Shown here piece by piece: positions 53,019 through 59,907 of a stretch of DNA of 64,000 nucleotides. The translations under genes were made by a program, and so were the position numbers. The DNA comes from Ancylomarina euxina. GTDB taxonomy: Bacteria; Bacteroidota; Bacteroidia; Bacteroidales; Marinifilaceae. Each line of letters begins with the position of its first letter. Position 1 is the first letter of the stretch. The stretch covers positions 310,001 to 374,000 of the forward strand of contig NZ_QQWG01000002.1 of the NCBI RefSeq assembly GCF_003863355.1, given 5' to 3'. The notes below the pieces were generated by a model. It searched no databases and was not told the origin of the DNA. It worked only from the letters and a program-made list of their open reading frames with translations.

Positions 53019-54926
53019 TTACTTTTTTGGATTATTACTCTTGTTTTCTGTACTCTTTTTCTTGTTGGCTGCTACCATGGTACCAACACCAACTAAGACT
53101 AAGGCCGCCATTCCAAGCTTGCCCATACTTGCTGTTTTTACTTGTGAAGTAGAAACCACTGATTCTGTAAGGTCTGTTTCAAGTTCTGGATCTTGAGAAG
53201 GAGCTTTAGAATCAGTCTGTACGGTTGGGTTATTCTTTCTCAGGTTGTTGATAACAACAAGATTATTTTCTGCTCGTTTGATCTTGTCATCAAGCTTTTG
53301 TCTTTCCTCTACAGTTGTCGCTTTTTCTTTGCGATCCTTTAGATTATCAATGTGCTTTGCTTTCAGCTTTGCAAACATTTTATCAAGGTGTAAGCCCTTT
53401 AAAATCTTAAGAAGAAAAGGTTTTAAGAAATTCATAGCTTTGGCAATTAAACCCGTTGCAGCGGGTATAGCGGCCGCAGGTAAAACACCGATTTCGATAT
53501 TGACATCCTCGTCTAAACCTTTTAGGCTTTTGTAATCAATAGTTGGGTAACCTTTGCTTTTAGAATATTTCACATAGCCTTTCTTAATGGCCTCTCTAAG
53601 CTTTGAAGTACGCCCACCCAGGAATCGGAATTTATCAGCAAACTTGCTGTAAGCTTTTACCGATTTCCCCCATTGGTCTAGGTCACAACCAATAGAAATT
53701 GCCTGCTCTTTGGTTAAAAGACCAAAGCCGAATTTCAAGGCCAATCCGAAGAAGTTCTTTTTAATAGCAAGTAGAATACCACCACGAACAGCCATAAACA
53801 AAGGATTGATTTTGTTTAAAAGTGTGATTCCTTTTTTAGCTACTTTACCAACTACCTTAACCGTTTTTTTTACAACTTTTTTAACCTTTTTGGCAACTTT
53901 TTTAATGCCTTTTCTTAATTTTTTAAACCAACCATCAAACCAGCCTAGAAAGCCTAAGCCTTGAACATCGCTTAAGCCTTGTAAGCCGCTTAAGTTTTTT
54001 TGTTCATAGGATGAACCATCAGCAAGCTTGATTGTGATGCCTTCCAAACTGCCGCCCATCATTTCCTTAAGGACTTTTCGAACATGCTCGAAATACGCTG
54101 GCTTATAACCCAGAGCGTGAAAAGGTGCAGGGTCACTTTGATAAGCTTTTAAAGTGATACCGAGTTGTTTTACCCCTAAAGTTCTTAAAGCAGCTTCCTC
54201 TTGCGGTGAACTGTCAATATCTCCCAGGCCTTTTAAACCCTCCATTGTGTTGGCAAAATTTCTAATGCTTTCGTCTAGCTCTCCAAGTTCACCTAAGTGC
54301 TCTTGGCCGTCTAAACCTTGTAAAGTTTCAATTGTCATTTTACTGTCTTTTTTTGATGAGAATGGAGCTTCAACATTGAAGCGATGTAAAACAGTATCAA
54401 TACAAATGGAGTCACTAACGACAATGTAAACATGAGAAAAGGGCTTGTTGTCATAGCCCGCAATTCTGATAGAAAAAGGGATGCCAAGACAATACAGAAG
54501 AGAACCACAAAAAATCGTATGATCGTCGCAATCGCTTGGCGTATTGGGTGTGCTTCTATTCAGCCAAATACGCGCAGGGGTGCTTAATTGCTCGACTCCG
54601 ACCTTATCGCTTTTGTATTGAATATGATGAAACACAAAATCCCAAACAGCCCCACAAGTTTCAACTAAACTGTTTCGTTTAAGTGTTTTAGCAAGTTGGC
54701 TTACTTGCTCGTGATTGTTTTGGATGATTTCTCTAATCTTTAAAACGGTATCGTTAACACCACCCTCTGAAAAAGAGCTTGTGAACGTCACACCGCTTGT
54801 GTCGATTAAGTGATTAAATTCTAAACCGTTCTTAATTGTTCTGTTGCCTTGTCCAACGATAACCCCCGAAGAAGTCATGAAAGACCTGACACCACTTGCC
54901 CCGTTTACTGCTTTTAGTTTTTCCAT
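53019..54926 (-). CDS. Transglutaminase-like cysteine protein with lysine-rich membrane region
   Basis: The 635-residue protein has at residues 95-200 a transglutaminase-like domain with the Cys in TPSDCDDHTIFCGSLLYCLG, His in KPFSHVYIVV and Asp in ICIDTVLHRF. A Lys-rich amphipathic stretch follows (GIKKVAKKVKKVVKKTVKV), then hydrophobic segments (MAVRGGILLAIKKNFFGLAL) and a helix (LPAAAIPAATGLIAKAMNFL). It ends with a C-terminal helix (LGMAALVLVGVGTMVA) and basic tail. The domain may cut or cross-link proteins during virion assembly or cell entry. It is the second gene of the late operon, 3 bases after the first. Confidence 0.65.
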   Translation of the reverse strand: MEKLKAVNGASGVRSFMTSSGVIVGQGNRTIKNGLEFNHLIDTSGVTFTSSFSEGGVNDTVLKIREIIQNNHEQVSQLAKTLKRNSLVETCGAVWDFVFHHIQYKSDKVGVEQLSTPARIWLNRSTPNTPSDCDDHTIFCGSLLYCLGIPFSIRIAGYDNKPFSHVYIVVSDSICIDTVLHRFNVEAPFSSKKDSKMTIETLQGLDGQEHLGELGELDESIRNFANTMEGLKGLGDIDSSPQEEAALRTLGVKQLGITLKAYQSDPAPFHALGYKPAYFEHVRKVLKEMMGGSLEGITIKLADGSSYEQKNLSGLQGLSDVQGLGFLGWFDGWFKKLRKGIKKVAKKVKKVVKKTVKVVGKVAKKGITLLNKINPLFMAVRGGILLAIKKNFFGLALKFGFGLLTKEQAISIGCDLDQWGKSVKAYSKFADKFRFLGGRTSKLREAIKKGYVKYSKSKGYPTIDYKSLKGLDEDVNIEIGVLPAAAIPAATGLIAKAMNFLKPFLLKILKGLHLDKMFAKLKAKHIDNLKDRKEKATTVEERQKLDDKIKRAENNLVVINNLRKNNPTVQTDSKAPSQDPELETDLTESVVSTSQVKTASMGKLGMAALVLVGVGTMVAANKKKSTENKSNNPKK

Positions 54927-54929
54927 TTA

Positions 54930-55511
54930 TTAGAAATTATTGATTAAGTTTTGAATAAATGAAGACGGGTTTTTAATGGTCTTAATAGTGTCTATGATCT
55001 CTTTCCAAACATTGGTTTCAATCTCAACATCAGGAAGATTAATAGAATCTATTTGAAGGCTTTTAACAGCAATGAATACCTTGTGACTGTTGAAGTTCTC
55101 GCCGCTAATAAGCTTTGATAAGTTTTCGAGATTAACAGAGAAAAGGTATTTCAAGCTGTTTTTTGAGTTTCCTTTTATTTCAGTATTAGCATGGACTAAA
55201 GGGGTTTTACCTAATACGATTTGACTCGTTCCCTTTTTTAAGATCAAGTCTAATTGGTAGGTGTTTAGAGTTGTGTTAAGGCTGGTTTTATTATTCATTT
55301 TCACAGAACCTCTTAAGTCTAGTTCTCCACCTATTAAATCAAGCTTAACGCTTGGCATCCCGTTAGGTGCAATTTCCAATTTAGAAAGTAGAGCCGTTTT
55401 TATAGAGTCGGTAGCCTGGTCTAGTTTGGCATCCAGATACGGGAATAGTTTTCCTCTGTAAAAGTAGGCCACTGCAACACCGCCGATTAAGATTAAATTG
55501 CTTGTTTTCAT
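54930..55511 (-). CDS. Membrane-anchored LEA2-like beta protein, 193 residues, first gene of the late operon
   Basis: It starts MKTSNLILIGGVAVAYFYRG, one N-terminal membrane helix, followed by a beta-rich domain (KLDLIGGELDLRGSVKMNNK, TYQLDLILKKGTSQIVLG, NTEIKGNSKNSLKYLFSV) that resembles the LEA_2-type fold by pattern only. It is the first gene of the minus-strand late operon and overlaps the likely promoter. Function is unknown; a virion membrane protein or assembly factor is inferred. Confidence 0.5.
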   Translation of the reverse strand: MKTSNLILIGGVAVAYFYRGKLFPYLDAKLDQATDSIKTALLSKLEIAPNGMPSVKLDLIGGELDLRGSVKMNNKTSLNTTLNTYQLDLILKKGTSQIVLGKTPLVHANTEIKGNSKNSLKYLFSVNLENLSKLISGENFNSHKVFIAVKSLQIDSINLPDVEIETNVWKEIIDTIKTIKNPSSFIQNLINNF

Positions 55512-55515
55512 GCCT

Positions 55516-55523
55516 CAAACATA
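55516..55523 (-). promoter_or_regulatory. Candidate -7 box of the late operon (very short or no leader)
   Basis: On the minus strand TATGTTTG matches TAnnTTTG and ends only 4 bases before the ATG of the first late gene, so the transcript would be nearly leaderless. No TTTG -33 was seen; a small palindrome CCCTATTTGTAGGG at about 55542-55555 lies where an activator or repressor could bind. Confidence 0.35.
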
Positions 55524-55671
55524 GAAACAAGAATTTTAAAAGCCCTATTTGTAGGGAGTTGTAGAGCGTTTTGGGAAATACTGGTGAACCTTGCTTGATG
55601 GTGGTGATTTATGCCTTCTAATGGTCTAAAATGTGCCTTTCTTAGCCTTTAGAATAGCTCTACTTTTAAAC

Positions 55672-56456
55672 CGAATACTGGTATTTGGTATTTGAAAAGC
55701 GTAAATGCTTAAGAAACAAATAAATAAATAGTAGAAACCCGTTTTACGGTAATTAGGTAGAATTATGAAATGTATAGAATGCGGAAGCGAAATAGTTGGG
55801 AGAAGACCAAACAGTAAGTATTGTTCTAGTCAATGTCTTAACAAGGCAAAACGGAATAGGGAGGTTGTCAAATATTTGCAATCATTGAAAGGCCTAAATA
55901 CCGAAAACGGGTTTTCGGAACAAAACACACAAAACATGCAAGCATCAGGGGATGAACTGAGGAATATTGAAAGGGGACATTTTGATAAAATATCAGAATT
56001 GAAAACCCAATTTGGAGATAAAATTGCAGATTTAAAAGATAAAAATCTTAGGCAAGAGTTTAAAATTGAAAGGCTTGAAGATAAAATAAAGGATCTGATA
56101 GCAAAGCATTCAATGGATTTAACCGCTGCCAATAAGAGTGCGACTAAAGATGTGGTACAATCAATTACCTCAATGCCTGCCATTCAGTCTACGCTAGGTA
56201 TGATTGCAACGAGTTTTATTTCCAGTAAAGAGAAGGGTTTATCGGGTGTTGAAAGCGGGTTTAATATACAGGAAAGACAGATTATTGAAGCAATTCGAAG
56301 AATGCAACCCGATGCACAAAGCTATTTGGTTCAAATGCTTTACGTGCTTTTTGCAAAATCGAATGAAGAACAATTAGAAATATTTAGCTCATTACAGGCT
56401 TATATGATGAATCCTGAAGAGGAAGTAGATGTTTAAATACTAAAAACCAGTATTCG
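55672..56456. repeat. 11-bp inverted repeats flanking the 223-residue gene
   Basis: CGAATACTGGT at 55672-55682 and ACCAGTATTCG at 56446-56456 are exact inverted copies on either side of the gene at 55765-56436. A shorter direct copy (AATACTGGT) lies at about 55577-55585. They may be operator sites or crossover sites. Confidence 0.5.
55765..56436 (+). CDS. Zinc-ribbon coiled-coil protein, 223 residues
   Basis: It starts MKCIECGSEIVGRRPNSKYC and has CSSQC soon after, a four-Cys zinc ribbon. A long coiled coil (about residues 60-115, FKIERLEDKIKDLIAKHS) and a helical C-terminus follow. The zinc ribbon is clearly related to that at the C-terminus of the replication protein (CxxCGKEITG...SKYC). 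It is transcribed alone, divergent from the late operon, between inverted repeats and a terminator. A regulatory or DNA-binding role is likely. Confidence 0.6.
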   Translation: MKCIECGSEIVGRRPNSKYCSSQCLNKAKRNREVVKYLQSLKGLNTENGFSEQNTQNMQASGDELRNIERGHFDKISELKTQFGDKIADLKDKNLRQEFKIERLEDKIKDLIAKHSMDLTAANKSATKDVVQSITSMPAIQSTLGMIATSFISSKEKGLSGVESGFNIQERQIIEAIRRMQPDAQSYLVQMLYVLFAKSNEEQLEIFSSLQAYMMNPEEEVDV

Positions 56457-56500
56457 ATTTCGAAGAGTCGCTAAGCAATAGAACAAAAAATCGTTAATTA

Positions 56501-56536
56501 AAATCCCGTAATTAGATAATAGTTACGGGATTTTTA
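56501..56536. terminator. Bidirectional-looking terminator after the zinc-ribbon gene
   Basis: AAATCCCGTAA pairs with TTACGGGATTT and is followed by a T run. Confidence 0.75.
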
Positions 56537-56832
56537 TTTTAGAATTTGAAGTATTAAGTATTTCAGTTTATTGAGAGGTTTCGTTCATGTGGAAATATGG
56601 ATTGTGAGTTAAACGCTAGGAGACTAATATGTTCAGTCTTAAAACATGGCAGGTTTGACAGTGTGATTATTAACAAAAAATTTGTAACTTACTAGGATAA
56701 CTCATTATTGCAAGATGTTGTAATGACCCTAATATGCGATGTTGATTACAACTTTTTGAAAGGTGTAATGAGATATACCAGCCATATGTATTTTCTAAAC
56801 GAGTTAGCCATAAGTCAGAAAATTATATTGAT
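56537..56832. other. Intergenic stretch before the histidine kinase
   Basis: This stretch of about 296 bases has no convincing open frame. The only structure seen is an 8-bp inverted repeat GTTGTAAT (56717-56724) / ATTACAAC (56745-56752). It probably contains the kinase promoter, but no clear box was found. Confidence 0.5.
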
Positions 56833-58074
56833 ATGGAAGATATTGATAAGCTTAAGAATCGTAAGATTTCATTAGAAAGAGAAAATGAAGAATTGAATAA
56901 TTCTTTTCCTCTCATTCTGGCAAAAGAAAAAAGTGATTTTTATTATTTGGAAGATTTGAAAGAGAATGTATCTATTCATGATATCATCAGCTCAATAGAT
57001 GACCTTATATTTATCCTTGATATGGATGGAAATTATATTGAATATTTCAAATCTGAAAATTCGGATTTATTGTTAAATCCTGAAGATTTTCTTGGTAAGA
57101 ATTATAGAGACATAATGCCTGAATTTATTGTCGAACTTGTTGATAAAGCTTATGAACATATCCTTAAAGGAAATAAAACGTATTGTCAAGACTATAAAAT
57201 AGATGTGCAAGGAAAAATTGAATGGTATAATTCTAGAAATACACCATTGAAAAACAAAAAAGGAGAGATAATTGGAATAGTGTCATTATGTAGAAATATT
57301 ACCAACCGTATTGAATTACAGAATAACCTTAAGAATCGTGAAAAATTATTAATAGAATCAAATGTTTCAAAAAATAAGTTGTTTTCAATCATTGGGCACG
57401 ATTTACGAGGTCCAATTGGTAGTTTAAAACAACTCATAGAGATGATGCTCACAGACTGTGATTTAACCGATACCAATACAATTAAAGAAATATTACAATT
57501 ACTTCAAAAATCAGCTAGTTCTACTTATGATCTTGTGGAAAACCTTTTAGCTTGGGCTAATCTTCAACGAGATGGAATTTTGTTTTTACCCACTAATGTA
57601 AATCTGTATGAAATTATTGAGGCATGTAAATTACTGATTTTAGATCTTGCACAGAGTAAGGATATTAGCATTCATAATCAAACTTCACCCAGTCAATTTG
57701 TTTACGCTGATCGGAATATGCTAATGGCCATTCTTCGGAATTTAATAACCAATGCAATAAAGTTTTCTCAACCTAAGACTAGTATTTATTTATCGACTAT
57801 TGATACTGAAATGGGTGTTGTAATTAGCGTGAAAGATGAAGGGGTTGGGATGAATTCTGAAAATTTAGACAGATTATTTAAAACCACTGAATATTTATCA
57901 ACTTTTGGCACTTTAGGTGAAAAAGGGACTGGATTGGGATTGTTGTTGTGTAAGGAATTAGTAGAAAAACACGGTAGTAAAATTAGGGTGAAAAGTGATG
58001 TTGGGAAGGGAAGTGTATTCTCTTTTTTCATTCCTTATAATGAAAAAAAAATGATAACAAGTGATCTGGAATAA
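56833..58074 (+). CDS. PAS-domain sensor histidine kinase (element cargo)
   Basis: This 413-residue cytoplasmic kinase starts with a short coiled coil and has a PAS domain (about 50-155; DDLIFILDMDGNYIEYF, GIVSLCRNITNRIE). The HisKA box is FSIIGHDLRGPIGSLKQLIE (phospho-acceptor His). HATPase_c shows N box NLITNAIKFSQP, G1 VKDEGVGM and GEKGTGLGLLLCKELVE. There is no membrane segment and no response regulator beside it. It lies within the element, next to the integrase, opposite in direction: a likely lysogenic-conversion gene that may alter host signalling. Confidence 0.88.
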   Translation: MEDIDKLKNRKISLERENEELNNSFPLILAKEKSDFYYLEDLKENVSIHDIISSIDDLIFILDMDGNYIEYFKSENSDLLLNPEDFLGKNYRDIMPEFIVELVDKAYEHILKGNKTYCQDYKIDVQGKIEWYNSRNTPLKNKKGEIIGIVSLCRNITNRIELQNNLKNREKLLIESNVSKNKLFSIIGHDLRGPIGSLKQLIEMMLTDCDLTDTNTIKEILQLLQKSASSTYDLVENLLAWANLQRDGILFLPTNVNLYEIIEACKLLILDLAQSKDISIHNQTSPSQFVYADRNMLMAILRNLITNAIKFSQPKTSIYLSTIDTEMGVVISVKDEGVGMNSENLDRLFKTTEYLSTFGTLGEKGTGLGLLLCKELVEKHGSKIRVKSDVGKGSVFSFFIPYNEKKMITSDLE

Positions 58075-58106
58075 TTCTTTAAACGATTGCTCAAAAAATA
58101 GAAATT

Positions 58107-58136
58107 CCTTAACCAACTATTGGTTAAGGGATTTTT
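58107..58136. terminator. Bidirectional terminator between kinase and integrase genes
   Basis: CCTTAACCAA pairs with TTGGTTAAGG around a 3-base loop, with T-rich sequence on the plus strand and A-rich sequence before it, between convergent genes. Confidence 0.75.
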
Positions 58137-58141
58137 ACTTT

Positions 58142-59305
58142 TTAATCTTGTTCTGTCATTTTTTGTCTGAGCAAATTCATATCGCTCATCATTTTCTCAT
58201 CAACAACTTTCGCGTATATTTGGGTTGTTTTCAGATCCGAGTGTCCTAGCATCTTGCTAACGGTCTCAATCGGCACATTATTACTCAAGGTAATTGTGGT
58301 TGCAAAGGTATGTCTGGCCATGTGGAAGGTCAGGTTCTCATCAATTTCGCACAGTGTTGCAATCTCCTTCAAGTACTCATTTGTTTTCTGATTGGTCTTT
58401 ACGGGTAGTAATCGCTTACCAAGTTCGTAAGAGTTGAGAATCTCAATTGCTTGGGGAAGGAGTGGTACTTTGTACTCGCTTGCCGTTTTCTCACGTTCGC
58501 GCCATATCCAACGGTCGCCATTATCATCGGTGTACAGATCTTTGGTGCGTAATGTGGCAATATCAGCGTAGGCTAAGCCAGTGTATATCGAAAACATAAA
58601 AACATCTCTAATCTCAGCTAAGCGACTTGTTGAGAATTCTTTTTCCTTCAGTCTTTTAATTTGTGCTTTGTCGAGGAAACGACGCTTTGCAGTCTTGGGT
58701 GCTTTGGGTTTGAATTTTAGATAGGGATTATTCTGTACAGGAAAGAAATCTTTCTTGATTGCAATATTTAAGAATTGCTTGATGGTGCTGTGGTACTTAA
58801 ATACGGTTGCATCTGCTAATCCTTGTCGTCTTAACCAATTGTCAAGTTTCTCAATATTGGTGTAATCGATATCGTGAAAGCTTTGGAATAACCCAAATGT
58901 CTTAAGGGTTTCGAGTTTAGATTTAATGGCTCGGTATGTGCTGTATTTCTTTGTAGCATCTTGGTCGAGTTCATTTTCACAAAACTCAATAAACTCCATG
59001 TCAACGTCACCAGATAGGTAATTTTCTATATGGGCAAAACCGAAATTCTTTTTTTCTTCAGCTATCTTTATTTCAAAATCTTCAAGTCCTGAGATCAAAT
59101 CTCGTAATTGTTTATTTAGTCGGATTTGATTAGGGTGATTCTTGATTTGTCTTTTTGAATCGTCCCATTGCTTAATGAGAAGGTAAATACCAGTTGAAAA
59201 ATAACGTTGTTTTTTGAGCAAATAAACTTGAAGTTGAAGAAGTGCTTTGCCTTCTTTGTTCAATTTTCCTTTACGATTATAGACAAATTTATAATTCGCT
59301 TTCAT
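58142..59305 (-). CDS. int: Tyrosine integrase of the element
   Basis: The 387-residue protein has an N-terminal arm-binding domain (YNRKGKLNKEGKALLQLQVY), a SAM-like core-binding domain (LADATVFKYHSTIKQFLNIA) and a catalytic domain with TGLAYADIATL. In many Bacteroidota integrases the first Arg region reads likewise without a clear Arg. It then shows HMARHTFATTI (HxxRH) and MLGHSDLKTTQIYAKV with the second His and the nucleophile Tyr. It integrates the element into tRNA-Arg, which lies 185 bases away, and its arm sites lie between. Confidence 0.95.
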   Translation of the reverse strand: MKANYKFVYNRKGKLNKEGKALLQLQVYLLKKQRYFSTGIYLLIKQWDDSKRQIKNHPNQIRLNKQLRDLISGLEDFEIKIAEEKKNFGFAHIENYLSGDVDMEFIEFCENELDQDATKKYSTYRAIKSKLETLKTFGLFQSFHDIDYTNIEKLDNWLRRQGLADATVFKYHSTIKQFLNIAIKKDFFPVQNNPYLKFKPKAPKTAKRRFLDKAQIKRLKEKEFSTSRLAEIRDVFMFSIYTGLAYADIATLRTKDLYTDDNGDRWIWREREKTASEYKVPLLPQAIEILNSYELGKRLLPVKTNQKTNEYLKEIATLCEIDENLTFHMARHTFATTITLSNNVPIETVSKMLGHSDLKTTQIYAKVVDEKMMSDMNLLRQKMTEQD

Positions 59306-59309
59306 ATTC

Positions 59310-59374
59310 GGGTATTATTGGGTATTAAAGTGGGTACTAAAACGGGTATTGCGCACGGTACTACACGGGTACTA
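59310..59374 (+). repeat. Six helically phased GGGTAYTR repeats (integrase arm sites)
   Basis: GGGTATTA 59310 and 59320, GGGTACTA 59332, GGGTATTG 59344, CGGTACTA 59356 and GGGTACTA 59367 (start positions) are spaced 10, 12, 12, 12 and 11 bases apart. They lie between the integrase start codon and the att site, with two more near attR. Phasing on one DNA face strongly suggests binding by the integrase N-domain; they could also regulate int. Confidence 0.65.
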
Positions 59375-59463
59375 CAAATGTGTTAAAAGAAACGTTTTCT
59401 TTGTGTATCAGAAATTCGATACAATACCTAAAGATAGTAGGTTTGGCGGGGGTATGCAACAAA

Positions 59464-59489
59464 AAAGACGACACTTTTGTGTCGTCTTT
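59464..59489 (-). terminator. Element-borne terminator placed after tRNA-Arg
   Basis: AAAGACGACAC pairs with GTGTCGTCTTT around TTTT, with a T run on the minus strand. It is inside the element, directly beside the att repeat, and so replaces the original tRNA terminator now 24 kb away at 35430. Confidence 0.8.
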
Positions 59490-59502
59490 GTGATCCAGCC
59501 AG
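59487..59502. other. att site at the tRNA end (attL)
   Basis: TTTGTGATCCAGCCAG overlaps the last 12 bases of tRNA-Arg (minus strand) and is repeated exactly at 35462-35477. Confidence 0.85.
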
Positions 59503-59565
59503 GGCTCGAACCTGGGACCTATAGCTTAGAAGGCTATTGCTCTAATCCAACTGAGCTACTGGACC
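59491..59565 (-). tRNA. tRNA-Arg (TCT anticodon), integration target
   Basis: On the minus strand a 75-base cloverleaf folds: acceptor GGTCCAG/CTGGATC with discriminator A, anticodon stem ATAGC/GCTAT around CTTCTAA (anticodon TCT), and T arm with GTTCGAG. CCA is not encoded. The 3' end is part of the att site, and the element restores it by its identical sequence. Confidence 0.95.
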
Positions 59566-59598
59566 ATCCTATAAATGTATTGTTGCAAAAAAATAAAG

Positions 59599-59673
59599 TG
59601 ATCCAGCCAGGGCTCGAACCTGGGACCTATAGCTTAGAAGGCTATTGCTCTAATCCAACTGAGCTACTGGACC
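59599..59673 (-). tRNA. tRNA-Arg (TCT anticodon), identical upstream copy
   Basis: This is an identical 75-base tRNA gene, 33 bases upstream of the integration target on the same strand and served by the same promoter. Having two copies means disruption of one would be tolerated. Confidence 0.95.
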
Positions 59674-59693
59674 ATTTTTCCTTAATTGCGATG

Positions 59694-59726
59694 CAAATAT
59701 AGGGATTAATTATTGTCTCACACAAA
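59694..59726 (-). promoter_or_regulatory. Promoter of the tandem tRNA-Arg genes
   Basis: On the minus strand TTTG (59723-59726) and TATATTTG (59694-59701) are separated by 21 bases and lie just before the first tRNA (59673). This is an almost perfect Bacteroidota promoter. The remaining gap to 59907 holds nothing else recognisable. Confidence 0.65.
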
Positions 59727-59907
59727 TTATTTTGTCCTTTTTTGTGAGGTTTTACGGCAAGTTCAACCTAAATCTCTAACTGTCAGAATATCTATTTTCA
59801 TATTTTTCTTCATTTTTTTTCAAATACATGTCTGTTTTCGATCTTCCCTTTATTAAATTCGCATGCTTCGAGCTTTTTCGGATGCAAAAGAATAAATAAA
59901 ATGACCT

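Larger units (their letters stand above)
35462..59502 (-). mobile_element. 24-kb integrated phage-like element in tRNA-Arg, probably a tailless temperate phage
   Basis: The direct repeat TTTGTGATCCAGCCAG occurs at 35462-35477 and 59487-59502; its last 12 bases in the right copy are the 3' end of tRNA-Arg(TCT). A tyrosine integrase gene abuts the tRNA end. Between the repeats lie a repressor, replication, recombinase, lysis and structural-type genes, all on two divergent blocks as in temperate phages. No terminase, portal, HK97-like capsid or tail tube/sheath/tape-measure gene is visible. Instead there are many small membrane proteins, beta-rich short proteins and a membrane-anchored muramidase. 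Cargo is a NACHT defence-like gene and a histidine kinase. The boundaries are well supported; the virus type is inference. Confidence 0.85.

Noticed and set aside
59349-59702. Plus-strand open frame of 117 codons with a duplicated peptide
   Set aside because: It runs antisense through both tRNA-Arg genes; the repeated peptide is only the translation of the identical tRNA copies.
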